DNA of 64,000 bases. Origin: Nocardioides sp. IC4_145 (GTDB lineage Bacteria; Actinomycetota; Actinomycetes; Propionibacteriales; Nocardioidaceae). Position 1 is the first letter of the stretch. Each line of letters starts with the position of its first letter. Shown here piece after piece: positions 26,861-35,556 of the stretch. A program made the translations under genes and the position numbers. Below the pieces are notes generated by a model. It did not search any database. It was not told the origin of the DNA and saw only the letters and a list, made by a program, of their open reading frames with translations. The stretch covers positions 81,565 through 145,564 of the forward strand of contig NZ_JAANMS010000003.1 in assembly GCF_011250565.1 (NCBI RefSeq). Direction: 5' to 3'.

Positions 26861-29800
26861 GGCCGACCGACCCGCGGCTGCGGCGCCAGCTGGCCCCTGC
26901 TCGGGGGCCGCTGGCCGGCGTGCTGGCCGCGGGCCTCGCCGGCGCGGTGCTCGTCGTCGGGCAGGCGTGGGTCGTCACCGGACTCGTCGTCGCGGTCGTG
27001 CGCTCCGAGCCCCTGGGCGGCTGGGCGCTCGCCGCGGCCGCCGTCCTCGGGCTGCGGGCGCTCAGCGGCTGGAGCGGCGACGTCCTCGCCGCCCGGGCCG
27101 CCGCCCGCGTCGGCACCCACCTGCGCCGCCAGGTCGTCGGGGCGTTGCTCCGGCGGGGCACGGCCGGACCCGGCGACGCGGTCCTCCTCACCCGCGGCGT
27201 CTCGGCGGCCGAGCCGTACCTCACCCGCTACCTCCCTGCCGTCGTCCTCGCCGGCGTGCTCCCGCTCCTGACCCTCGCGGTCATCGCGACCCAGGACCTG
27301 CTGTCCGCGGTGATCGTCGGCGCGACGCTGCCGCTCGTGCCCGTCTTCGGAGCGCTCGTCGGTCTGGCCACGCGCGACAAGGCCAAGCAGCAGTGGCGCG
27401 CGATGTCGACGCTGTCCGGCCACTTCCTCGACGTCGTCCGCGGACTGCCCACGCTCGTCGCCCACTGCCGGGCCCGCGCCCAGTCGCGCACGATCGGCGA
27501 GGTCACCGACCGCTACCGCCGCGCCTCGCTCGGCACGCTGCGGCTGGCCTTCACCTCCTCCGCCGTGCTCGAGCTGGTCGCGACCCTCTCGGTCGCCCTG
27601 GTCGCGGTCACCGTGGGCGTCCGGCTCGCCCACGGCGACCTGGCGCTGACGACCGCCCTCTTCGTGCTGCTGCTCGCCCCCGAGGCTTACTGGCCGCTGC
27701 GCCGCGTCGGTGCGGAGTTCCACGCCGCCGCCGAGGGCGTCGCGACGTTCGAGGCCGTCGACGCACTCGTGTCGGCCGCGCCCTCGCCGTCCGCCGAGCC
27801 CCCGACCGCCGACCGGGGTGACTCCGGTGATCTCGAGGTCCGCGGCCTCACCGTCACCCACCCGGGCCGCACCGTGCCGGCCGTGGACTCGATCACCACC
27901 ACCGTCCCGGCGCGCGGGGTCACCGTCGTGACCGGACCGTCGGGCTGCGGCAAGTCCACCCTGCTCGCCGCCCTGGCCGACCTGCTCGCGCACGAGCCGG
28001 ACGCGGTCACCGTCGGCGGCCGTCCCGCAGCCGGCAACGGCTGGCAGTCGCAGGTGGCGTGGCTACCTCAGCGGCCGGTCTTCGTCGCCGGCACCGTCGC
28101 CGACAACCTGCGCCTCGGCACCCCGGACGCCACCGACGACCAGCTGTGGTCCGCGCTGCGCCGCGTCGCGCTCGAGGAGCGCGTCCTCGCGCTTCCCGAG
28201 GGGCTGGCCACCCCGCTCGGCGAGGACGGTCTCACCCTCTCCGCCGGCGAGCGCGCCCGCCTGGCGCTGGGCCGGGTGCTCGTCGCCGACCGGCCCTGGG
28301 TGCTGCTCGACGAGCCGACCGCCCACCTCGACGACGTGACCGAGCGGGTCATCGTCGACACCGTCGCCGAGCTCGGCCGCACCTCCGGCGTGGTGGTCGT
28401 CGCGCACCGGCCCGCCCTCCTCGCCGTCGCCGACCACCACCTCGCGATGACCGCTCCCCGGGCAGCCGAACCCGCCGAGGTGGCACCCCTGCAGGGTCGA
28501 GGTGGCACTCCTGCAGGTCCGGCCCCGGCCCGGACCACCGAGCGCGCCGGAGACACTGCTCCCGTCGAGCCGGACCGAGCCGGGAGCCTGTGGCCGGCGA
28601 CGATCGTCGGCGCGCTGGCCTCCGCGTCCGGGGTCGCGCTCACCGCCACCGCGGGGTGGCTGATCGTCCAGGCCTCGACCCGGCCCGCCGTGCTGACGCT
28701 GATGGTCGCGGTCGTCGGGGTGCGGGCCTTCGGCCTGACCCGGCCGGTGCTGCGGTACGCCGAGCGGTTGCGCTCCCACGACGTCGCGCTGCGGCTGCTG
28801 GCCCGCCGCCGCGTCGAGGTGTACGACGCGCTGGTGCCGCTGGTGCCGGGTCGTCTCGGCCGCCGTCGCGGCGACCTGCTCGCCTCGGTGGTCGACGACG
28901 TGGACGGCGTGGTCGACCGCGAGCTGCGCGTGCGGATGCCCGTGCGGCAGGCCGTCATCGTGGTGCTGCTGGCCGGTGCGGTCGCGACCTGGCTGGCCCC
29001 CGGGGCCGGCCTCGTGGTCACGACCGTCGCGGCCCTGGCCGGCGGCACCGCCTTCCTCCTCGCCCGGCTGGGCGCCGACGCCGCGGAGCGCTCGGCCGTC
29101 GAGCACCGGGCCGCGCTCTCCGAGGCCGCCGTCGAGGTCACCTCGGTGCTGCCGGAGCTGGTGATGTGGCAGGCCGGGGGCCGGGCCGCGGACCGGGTCG
29201 GCGGCCTGAGCGACCGGCTGGGCGGCTCGACGCTGCGCTCGGGGGCGTGGACCGGCGCGGCCCGGGCCGCCGTGCTCGCGGCCACCGGCGGATCGCTCGC
29301 GCTGACCGCCTCGGTCGCGGCCGACGCGGTGGTGGCCGGCGGGATCTCCGGACCGATGGCAGCCCTGCTGGTGCTGCTCCCCCTGGCGCTCGCCGACGTG
29401 CTGCTCCCGCTCGCCGATGCCGGTGCGCTCTCCTCGCGCACCACCGCCGCGGCCGCCCGGCTGCACGACCTCGAGCACCAGGCACCCGCGGTCCGGGCGA
29501 CGGTCGCGACCGCCGAGCCGGACGGGCACCGGGTCGAGGTCGACGACGTCCGCGGCGGCTGGGACGGCGCCCGCACCGGCCTGCGCGCGGCGACCTTCGA
29601 CGTCGCGCCCGGCGACCGGGTCGGCGTGGTCGGGCCCTCCGGGGCGGGGAAGAGCACCCTCGCTGCGTTGCTGCTCCGCTTCCTCGACCCGGCCGCGGGC
29701 ACGGTCCGGCTGGGCGGCGCGCGCACCACCGACGTCCTGCCTGACGACGTACGCCGTCTGGTGGGGCTGGTCGACGACGACCCGCACGTCTTCGCCAGCA

Positions 29801-30204
29801 CGCTCGTCGAGAACGTGCGTCTCGCCCGGCCCGGCGCCAGCGACGCCGACGTCGAGGACGCGCTGCGTCGCGCCCGGCTCGGCCGCTGGCTCGACGCGCT
29901 GCCCGACGGCCTGCACACCTGGGTCGGCGAGGGCCACGCGCAGGTCTCCGGCGGCGAGCGCGCCCGGATCGCGGTGGCCCGCTCGCTGCTGGCCGCCCAC
30001 CCGGTCCTCGTCCTCGACGAGCCCACCGCGCACCTCGACACCGCCACGGCCGGCGAGCTGGTCACCGAGCTGCTGACCGGTCCGCGGGAGCGGAGCCTGG
30101 TGTGGATCACCCACGACGGCAGCGGGCTCGACCTGGTCGACGCTGTCGTCGACCTGGGCGCACGGGTCGGCTCCGGGGACGCGGACCCGAGCCGGGTCAG
30201 GTGA
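26857..30204 (+). CDS. cydDC: Fused CydD-CydC thiol/haem ABC transporter
   Basis: The 1115-residue product fuses the two half-transporters that are needed to assemble cytochrome bd and that export thiols such as cysteine or glutathione in E. coli. The first half has membrane helices, Walker A VVTGPSGCGKSTLLAAL (about residue 357), signature LSAGERARLALGRVL and Walker B VLLDEPTAHLDD. The second half has another membrane domain, Walker A VVGPSGAGKSTLAALLL (about residue 926), signature VSGGERARIAVARSL and VLVLDEPTAHLDT. A low-complexity linker between the halves (about residues 530-570) contains a tandem DNA repeat. Fusion of CydD and CydC is known in actinobacteria. The start GTG overlaps the cydB stop. 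Confidence 0.93.
28476..28518. repeat. Tandem 22/21-nt repeat in the cydDC linker
   Basis: Two head-to-tail units, CGAGGTGGCACCCCTGCAGG (then GT) and CGAGGTGGCACTCCTGCAGG (then T), lie inside the linker between the CydD and CydC halves. The unit contains CTGCAG. The reading frame shifts by one base between copies, so the peptides differ. It may be a small dispersed repeat captured in a tolerant linker. Confidence 0.75.
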
Positions 30205-30646
30205 GCCGGCGGAAGTCCTGGGCGCGGACCGGGTCCCAGCCGGTGCCCAGGCTGCGACCGGTGAGCTCGGTCCAGACCAGGCGCACCACGACCGTGCGCT
30301 CGCCGGGCGCCCAGGTCCGAGGCGGGCGGGTCCGCTCGAGGTCGGCGATCGCCTCGGGGTCCGCCGGCTCGTGCAGCGGACCGCGTGCCATCACGCTCCA
30401 GCCGCGCTGGTCGGCGTGGTCCACGCCGTCGACCTCGAAGGCGACCGGACCGCCCGGCTGGTCCCGCACGAACTGCGCCAGCGCCGAACCCGGCAGGGTC
30501 CGCACCAGCACCGCCTCGTCCAGCACGCTGTAGTTCACCGGGTGCAGCCGCGGACCGTCGTGCGCCCAGAACGCGATCCGCCCCACCACGCCGCGCTCCA
30601 GCAGCGTGCGGCACTCGTCCTCGTCCAGCTCCCGCTCCGACCTCAT
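30197..30646 (-). CDS. Pyridoxamine 5'-phosphate oxidase-fold protein 2
   Basis: This 149-residue PPOX-fold protein is a paralogue of 22033-22443: both share LxxxECxxLL, GRIAF/W, PVNY and RGWSVMARG-type segments. It starts at the ATG at 30646. Its 3' end overlaps the convergent cydDC gene by 8 bp. It is divergent from the universal stress protein gene, with a DevR-type box between them, which is the same arrangement as PPOX 1 and the kinase. Cofactor and substrate are unknown. Confidence 0.85.
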   Translation of the reverse strand: MRSERELDEDECRTLLERGVVGRIAFWAHDGPRLHPVNYSVLDEAVLVRTLPGSALAQFVRDQPGGPVAFEVDGVDHADQRGWSVMARGPLHEPADPEAIADLERTRPPRTWAPGERTVVVRLVWTELTGRSLGTGWDPVRAQDFRRLT

Positions 30647-30668
30647 GCACCGATGGTGCCCGACGCCC

Positions 30669-30682
30669 GGGCCTTTGGTCCC
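30669..30682. promoter_or_regulatory. DevR-type box between PPOX gene 2 and usp
   Basis: GGGCCTTTGGTCCC has an intact right half-site (GGTCCC) and a changed left one. It lies 22 bp upstream of the PPOX ATG and 59 bp upstream of the usp ATG. The geometry matches the box at 21961. Confidence 0.68.
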
Positions 30683-30741
30683 GGGCAGGAAGGGCCCTCC
30701 GCCTGTGGGCGCGACCACAGCGCCCGCGGGAACGTGGAGCC

Positions 30742-31647
30742 ATGGAAGAGACCACCACCCAGATCCCCGCCGGGAGCGTCGTCGTCGGCGTCGACGGCTC
30801 CGCCCACGCCGCGGCCGCGGTCACCTGGGCCGCCGACCAGGCCGTCGCCGACGGCCGCCGGCTGGTCCTGCTGCACGCCGCGGACCCGCTGAACACCCAA
30901 ACGAGCATGTGGCTGACCTCCATGGCCGTCGACCCCGCGGAGGTACGCCGCGACATCGAGGCCGCGGGCCGTGACCTGCTGGCGCGCACCGCCGCCGCGG
31001 TCGCCACGACCCACCCGGGCGTCGAGGTGCTCCAGGTCCTGCGGCTTGTCGACCCGCGCCAGGCGCTCATCGACGCCTCGGTCGTCGCCGACGCCGTCGT
31101 CGTCGGCTCCCACGGTCGCGGGCCGGTCACCAGCCTGCTCCTCGGCTCGGTCGGCGTCGCCGTGGCCCGCCACGCGACCGGCCCGGTCGTCGTCGTGCGG
31201 CCCACCCGCCCCGGGGACACCCGCCGCGGGGTCCTCGTCGGCGTGGACGGCACCGAGCGCTCGCTGCCGGCCCTCGAGGCGGCGTACCGCCACGCCTCGA
31301 CGCGGCGCCTGCCGCTCACCGTCGTCCACTGCTTCTGGGACGTCGTCGCCGCCAGCACCACCGCGCACGTCGTGCCGGTGACCGGCTCCGAGCTCGACGA
31401 CCTGCGCCGCCTGGTCGCCGAGAGCGTCGCCGGCATGTCGGAGAAGTTCCCCGACGTCGAGGTCACCCTCGAGCTGGCCCGCGGCCTCGCCGAGGAGGTC
31501 ATCGGCCGCGAGTCCGCGGCGCGTGACCTCGTCGTCGTCGGCCGCCACCACGCCGGCCCCCTCACCGCCCTGCTGCGCGGCTCGGTGAGCACCGCCGTCG
31601 TCGAGCACGCCACCTGCCCGGTCCTCGTCGTCCCCGACGCGGACTGA
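30742..31647 (+). CDS. Universal stress protein with two UspA domains
   Basis: The 301-residue protein has tandem UspA domains (about 10-150 and 160-300). The first has VVVGVDGSAHAAAAVTWAA and the ATP-binding VVGSHGRGPVTSLLLGSVG. The second has VLVGVDGTERSLPALEAAYR and VVGRHHAGPLTALLRGSVS, in which the Gly of the usual G-x2-G is partly replaced. Two-domain USPs are prominent in the DosR regulon of mycobacteria. It is followed 51 bp later by the DoxX gene on the same strand. Confidence 0.93.
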   Translation: MEETTTQIPAGSVVVGVDGSAHAAAAVTWAADQAVADGRRLVLLHAADPLNTQTSMWLTSMAVDPAEVRRDIEAAGRDLLARTAAAVATTHPGVEVLQVLRLVDPRQALIDASVVADAVVVGSHGRGPVTSLLLGSVGVAVARHATGPVVVVRPTRPGDTRRGVLVGVDGTERSLPALEAAYRHASTRRLPLTVVHCFWDVVAASTTAHVVPVTGSELDDLRRLVAESVAGMSEKFPDVEVTLELARGLAEEVIGRESAARDLVVVGRHHAGPLTALLRGSVSTAVVEHATCPVLVVPDAD

Positions 31648-31698
31648 GCGCTCCACCACCCATCGCCCGCTCCACAGAAGAGAGAAGGAGGTCACGAC

Positions 31699-32283
31699 AT
31701 GACCACCACCGCACACACCCACCGCACCGCCCGGACCGTCGCGCCGGAGCAGGGGGGCCAGGTCGTGTCGGCCTTCGCCGCCCGCGCCCTCGCCGTCACG
31801 CGGATCGGCTTCGGCCTCACCTTCCTGTGGGCCTTCCTCGACAAGCTGCTCGCCCTCGGGTTCGGCACCGGCCGCGACGAGACCGGCGCCGTCGACCAGT
31901 TCGGCGACGCCGCGTGGGTCAACGGCGGCAGCCCCACCGAGGGCTTCCTCGCCTTCGGCGCCGACGGCCCGTTCAAGGACCTCTACGGCAGCATCGCCGG
32001 CGCCTGGTGGGCCGACACCCTCTTCATGGTCGGTCTGCTCGGCATCGGCCTCGCGCTCACCCTGGGGATCGGGATGCGCATCGCCGCTGCCACCGGCGCC
32101 CTGCTCTACGTCCTGATGTGGACCGTCGTCCTGCCCCCGGAGAACAACCCGGTCCTCGACGACCACCTGCTCGCGGCCGCCACCCTCGTCGTCCTGGGCG
32201 CCCTCGCCGCTGGCGACACGTGGGGCCTCGGCAGGGTCTGGGCCCGCACCTCGCTCGTCGAGCGGTTCCCCGTCCTGCGCTGA
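31699..32283 (+). CDS. DoxX family membrane protein
   Basis: The 194-residue protein has about four membrane helices, starting AVTRIGFGLTFLWAFLDKLL and including FMVGLLGIGLALTLGIGMRI, as in DoxX/thiosulfate:quinone oxidoreductase small subunit-like proteins. A very strong ribosome site (AGAAGGAGGT) precedes the ATG at 31699. No promoter or DevR-type box is visible in the 51-bp gap to usp, so the two are probably co-transcribed. Its exact role is not known; related proteins function in redox stress complexes. Confidence 0.85.
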   Translation: MTTTAHTHRTARTVAPEQGGQVVSAFAARALAVTRIGFGLTFLWAFLDKLLALGFGTGRDETGAVDQFGDAAWVNGGSPTEGFLAFGADGPFKDLYGSIAGAWWADTLFMVGLLGIGLALTLGIGMRIAAATGALLYVLMWTVVLPPENNPVLDDHLLAAATLVVLGALAAGDTWGLGRVWARTSLVERFPVLR

Positions 32284-32318
32284 TCCTGCGCTGGCCCTGC
32301 ACCGACCCGCAGGCACGC

Positions 32319-32353
32319 GAACGCCCCGGCGCCGTCACGGCGCCGGGGCGTTC
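32319..32353. terminator. Bidirectional terminator after doxX
   Basis: A perfect 15-bp stem, GAACGCCCCGGCGCC with GGCGCCGGGGCGTTC and a GTCAC loop, lies between the convergent DoxX gene and the 79-residue acidic protein gene. It can serve both strands. Confidence 0.75.
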
Positions 32354-32382
32354 GTCTGCGTGGGTCCCGGGACCGGTCGCGC

Positions 32383-32622
32383 TCAGTCGTCCTGCGGCAG
32401 GTCGGGCGCCTCGAAGTCGGAGGGCTCGTCCTCGATCATGTAGTTCGGGTCCTTCTCGATCGCCGCGACGGTCCGCGCGATCCAGTCGTCGTCGGAGGTC
32501 TCGATCTCGCGCTCGGCGAGCTGCTCGCGCAGGTAGGTCGCGAGGTCCTCGCTCACGCCGGAGTCCTTGGCGACCGAGGTCGCGTCGACGGCAGCCTGGA
32601 GGTCGGAGTTGTAGGTGGCCAT
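32383..32622 (-). CDS. Hypothetical small acidic protein (79 aa)
   Basis: I do not recognise this 79-residue protein. From the ATG at 32622 it reads MATYNSDLQAAVDATSVAKD, then LATYLREQLAEREIETSDDD, and ends in an Asp/Glu/Pro-rich tail. No Cys is present, and its single His and Trp content is low. The reading frame ends next to a strong terminator and has coding-like third-position GC. There is no strong ribosome site. It could be a small helical regulatory or binding protein; no function is assigned. Confidence 0.55.
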   Translation of the reverse strand: MATYNSDLQAAVDATSVAKDSGVSEDLATYLREQLAEREIETSDDDWIARTVAAIEKDPNYMIEDEPSDFEAPDLPQDD

Positions 32623-33176
32623 GCCGGCGCAGTGCCCGTCGCGCGTCCGAGCGAAACGGAACCGACCCGGGAGCAGCGGCGTTCCCGGGTCGGCCCGTCT
32701 CCAACGATGACGCGGAGGTGGTTGCGCCACCTCCCCGACGCCCAGCACCGCGGAGCAGCAGCTCGCGCGCTCCCGCTTTCCGTGACCGGGAGCTGGTGTG
32801 CTGCCGGGACCAACGACGCGCATCGAGGAGGGGTACGCCGTCCTGCCGCGGCGTACGCCACACGGTGCGGGTGGTCTGGACCGAGGCGGGTCTCCCGGGA
32901 CGCCATTCACGTGATGATGGCGTCCCGGGACCCACGGCTCCGCCCTCCCCATGACTACCGGAGCAGCGCTCCCATCGTGTCGGCGCGGCACCGGCGGCGC
33001 CCAGGGGTGTCCGGACGGAGCCCCCATGGCCCGGACGGGCCATGGGGCGGGACCGAGCGGACGTTTCCGCGGTTCTCGGGACGACCGTCGGCGACGCGCG
33101 CTAGTCTCGGTCCTGCCGAGCCGCTGGTGACCCGAGACGCCAGCGGCTCGGCCTTGTCGTTCCTGGGGTCACAGCA
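32623..33176. repeat. Gene-free 554-bp stretch with six perfect inverted repeats
   Basis: No convincing gene is present here on either strand. The stretch holds six perfect stem-loops: 32662-32693 (11 bp), 32714-32734 (8 bp), 32833-32856 (8 bp), 32893-32930 (14 bp, TCCCGGGACGCCAT arms), 33022-33047 (11 bp, CCCCATGGCCC arms) and 33115-33152 (13 bp, GCCGAGCCGCTGG arms). Their sequences differ, apart from a shared CCCGGGA in the first and fourth. Flanking genes both point away to the left, so only one promoter and one terminator are expected. A structured RNA or a nest of regulatory sites is possible. Confidence 0.6.
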
Positions 33177-33371
33177 TCACAGCGGCGTCAGCCGCGCCGA
33201 CGGCAGCCACTCCTCCACCAGGCCCCAGACGCCCGGGCGGAGCAGCGCGCCGTACACGACCCGGCCCTCCCACCCCGACGGCGTCTGCCGCCACTCGACG
33301 AGCAGGCCGGGTCGCTTCGCGCCGCCGCCGGACCCGTCGGCGACCCAGCAGTGGCGCGACGGTCCGGACAT
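33177..33371 (-). CDS. Uncharacterised 64-residue protein behind a LexA box
   Basis: From the ATG at 33371 the product reads MSGPSRHCWVADGSGGGAKR, then PGLLVEWRQTPSGWEGRVVY and a tail WGLVEEWLPSARLTPL. It is rich in Trp (5 in 64) and Gly. I believe similar short proteins occur in other Nocardioides, which must be checked. A palindromic LexA box ends 22 bp upstream of the ATG, so the gene may be a damage-inducible small protein. Its function is unknown. Confidence 0.65.
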   Translation of the reverse strand: MSGPSRHCWVADGSGGGAKRPGLLVEWRQTPSGWEGRVVYGALLRPGVWGLVEEWLPSARLTPL

Positions 33372-33392
33372 GGCCCGAATGATAGGCCAGGA

Positions 33393-33408
33393 TCGAACAC
33401 GTGTTCGA
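33393..33408 (-). promoter_or_regulatory. LexA (SOS) box upstream of the 64-residue protein gene
   Basis: TCGAACACGTGTTCGA is a perfect 16-bp palindrome with the GAAC-N4-GTTC core. It lies between the K+ channel stop (33425) and the ATG of the small gene (33371). The recA box of this genome differs from its central 14 bases at only one position. Confidence 0.85.
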
Positions 33409-33424
33409 CTGCGGGCGCCGCGGC

Positions 33425-34534
33425 TCAGTCGGAATCGGCGACGTCCTCGTTGTGCGTGCCGGGGCGCGGCGCCCACGGCAGCTCCTTGGCCGGCCGGACG
33501 ACGACCAGCCGGTCGCCGCGGGCCAGCAGGGTGACGACCGGGTCGAAGTAGCGGTAGACCTTCTCGTCGCGCACGACGGCGATGACCTGGTCCGGCAGGG
33601 ACTGGGGCTGCTTGCCGACCTCGTTGACCAGCAGGTCGCGCTCGGCCACCTCGAGCCCCTCGCCGTAGGCGAGCAGGTCCTCCATCACCGAGCCGAGCGA
33701 CGGCGACAGCGACGAGAGCCCCAGCAGCCGGCCGACCGCGTCGGAGGAGGTGATGACGGAGTTCGCGCCGGACTGCTTCATCAACGGGGCGTTCTCCTGC
33801 TCGCGCGCCGCCACGACGATCCAGCAGTCCGGGTTCAGCTGGCGCACGGTCAGCGTGGCCAGCACGTTCGAGGCGTCGCTGTCACTGGTGATGATGACCT
33901 GGTCGGCCTCCCCCGCCCCGGCCCGTCGCAGCACGTCGCGGCGTGTCGCGTCACCGGTGACGACCGCGAGGCCGTCGGCGTGGGCGTCCTGCAGCGCGAC
34001 CGGGCTGGGGTCGACGACGACGACGTTCTCCCGGGCCAGCCCGTTGTTCACGAGCGTGTCGACCGCGCTGCGCCCCTTCGTGCCGTAGCCGACGACGACG
34101 ACGTGGTGACCCATGTGCTTCCTCCAACGGGCGACGCGGAACATCTCGCGACCCTGCGAGGCGAGGACCTCCAGGGTGGTGCCGATGAGCAGCACCAGGA
34201 ACGCGATGCGGGCGGGGGTGATGACGAAGGCGTTGATCAGCCGTGCCCCGTCGGTGACCGGTGCGATGTCGCCGTACCCGGTCGTCGACAGCGTGACCGT
34301 CGTGTAGTAGATCGCGTCGATCAGGCTGATCGTGTTCGTGGGGTCGTTGCCGTCGCGGTAGCCCTCGCGGTCGAGGTAGACCAGCAGCACCGTGCCGACG
34401 AGGATCGAGAGGGCGGCCAGCAGCCGGCGGCCGAGCTCCCACCACGGCGAGCGCACCCGCTCCGGGAGCGAGACCAGGCCCCGGCCCTGCACCGGCAGGG
34501 GCTGCCCGGAGTTCGGGTCCATGTCGCTCGGCAC
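33425..34534 (-). CDS. Two-helix potassium channel with RCK (TrkA-N) domain
   Basis: The 369-residue protein has an N-terminal membrane helix (LLAALSILVGTVLLVYLDRE), a pore loop with the selectivity filter TTGYGD (residues 84-89), a second helix, then an RCK domain with HVVVVGYGTKGRSAVDTLV and GDATRRDVLRRAGA. The C-terminal TrkA-C-like region completes it. It resembles MthK-type or Kch channels. It lies 9 bp downstream of the YihY gene on the same strand. The start may be the GTG at 34534 or the ATG at 34522. Confidence 0.9.
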   Translation of the reverse strand: MPSDMDPNSGQPLPVQGRGLVSLPERVRSPWWELGRRLLAALSILVGTVLLVYLDREGYRDGNDPTNTISLIDAIYYTTVTLSTTGYGDIAPVTDGARLINAFVITPARIAFLVLLIGTTLEVLASQGREMFRVARWRKHMGHHVVVVGYGTKGRSAVDTLVNNGLARENVVVVDPSPVALQDAHADGLAVVTGDATRRDVLRRAGAGEADQVIITSDSDASNVLATLTVRQLNPDCWIVVAAREQENAPLMKQSGANSVITSSDAVGRLLGLSSLSPSLGSVMEDLLAYGEGLEVAERDLLVNEVGKQPQSLPDQVIAVVRDEKVYRYFDPVVTLLARGDRLVVVRPAKELPWAPRPGTHNEDVADSD

Positions 34535-34543
34535 GCGAGGAAC

Positions 34544-35539
34544 CTACCGGTCCTTCCCACCCAGGTGACGCAGCCGGGCCACGAGCTCGAGCCGCGCCCG
34601 CGTGGTGGAGTTCTGCGGGAAGACGGTGTCGAAGGCCGCGTTGACGGCCGCACCGATGAGCACCGCGATCGCCACGATGTAGAGCCACAGCAGCACCGCG
34701 ATCGGCGCCGCCAGCGGCCCGTAGATCGACTTGGAGTCCGCCGCGGTGACGGTGAGCACCCAGCGCAGCACGTAGGAACCGAGGATCCAGGCGACGAGCG
34801 AGAACGTCGCGCCGGGCAGGTTGAAGCTCCAGTTCGTCCGCACCGGGACCGACACGTGGTAGAGCGTGGCCAGGAAGCAGATGCAGACGATCGAGACGGC
34901 CGGCCAGTAGAAGGTCAGCAGGAAGTCCAGGGAGTCCGGCAGCGCGTCGCGCACCAGGGACGGGCCGGCCACCATCAGCGGGATCGAGAAGACGCCGGTG
35001 ATCAGCGCCAGCACGTAGAGGACGAACGACAGCGCGCGGGTCTCGATGATCCCGCGGTGGCCGCCGAGCCCGTGCATGATCGTGATGGTGTCGACGAAGA
35101 CGTTGAGTGCCCGCGAGCCCGACCACAGCGCCAGCACGAACCCCAGCGAGATGACGTCGAACCGGCCGCCGCGCAGCACGTCGTTCATCGTCGGCACGAT
35201 CACGCCGTCGACGGCGCGGTCGGTCAGCAGCCGCGAGGACAGGTCGATGACCGCCTGGCGCACGTCCTCGACCTGCGTCGGGCTGAACTGCTCGGTGACG
35301 TAGCCGATCGCGCCCGCCATCGCGAAGATCAGCGGCGGCACCGAGAGCACCGCGAAGAACGCGCCCTCGGCCGCGAGACCGGTGACGCGGTAGCGCATGC
35401 AGGCGCCGACCGTCGTCACGACCAGGCGCCACACGGTGTGCCGGAACCGGGTCAGCCAGGCGCCCACGGCGGCCATCGGGTCAGGTCGACCCCGACCCTC
35501 CCGCTGCCCCGCCGACCGAGGCCCGGACGCCGGGCTCAT
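34544..35539 (-). CDS. YihY/virulence factor BrkB family membrane protein
   Basis: The 331-residue integral membrane protein matches the YihY/BrkB family: TGLAAEGAFFAVLSVPPLIFAM, then IGYVTEQFSP, FVLALWSGSRALNVFVDTIT, NLPGATFSLVAWILGSYVLRW and the late APIAVLLWLYIVAIAVLIGAAVNA. Older database names such as ribonuclease BN are not supported. The transported or bound molecule is unknown. It is divergent from aidB with only 17 bp between the two start codons, so their promoters overlap within coding DNA or one is leaderless. Confidence 0.9.
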   Translation of the reverse strand: MSPASGPRSAGQREGRGRPDPMAAVGAWLTRFRHTVWRLVVTTVGACMRYRVTGLAAEGAFFAVLSVPPLIFAMAGAIGYVTEQFSPTQVEDVRQAVIDLSSRLLTDRAVDGVIVPTMNDVLRGGRFDVISLGFVLALWSGSRALNVFVDTITIMHGLGGHRGIIETRALSFVLYVLALITGVFSIPLMVAGPSLVRDALPDSLDFLLTFYWPAVSIVCICFLATLYHVSVPVRTNWSFNLPGATFSLVAWILGSYVLRWVLTVTAADSKSIYGPLAAPIAVLLWLYIVAIAVLIGAAVNAAFDTVFPQNSTTRARLELVARLRHLGGKDR

Positions 35540-35556
35540 GGTCTTACGGTATCCGC

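Noticed and set aside
32363..32374. GGTCCCGGGACC palindrome next to the doxX terminator as a fifth DevR-type box
   Set aside because: The half-sites are in the reverse order and spacing compared with the four boxes, and it lies between two converging gene ends.
32632..33534. A 300-codon open frame on the plus strand through the hairpin-rich stretch
   Set aside because: Its translation is Arg/Pro/Ser-rich without motifs, it runs antisense through the 64-residue protein gene and across the inverted repeats, and it is open only because the DNA is GC-rich.
34544..35539. Ribonuclease BN annotation for the YihY-like protein
   Set aside because: The protein is a polytopic membrane protein of the YihY/BrkB family and has no nuclease motif.
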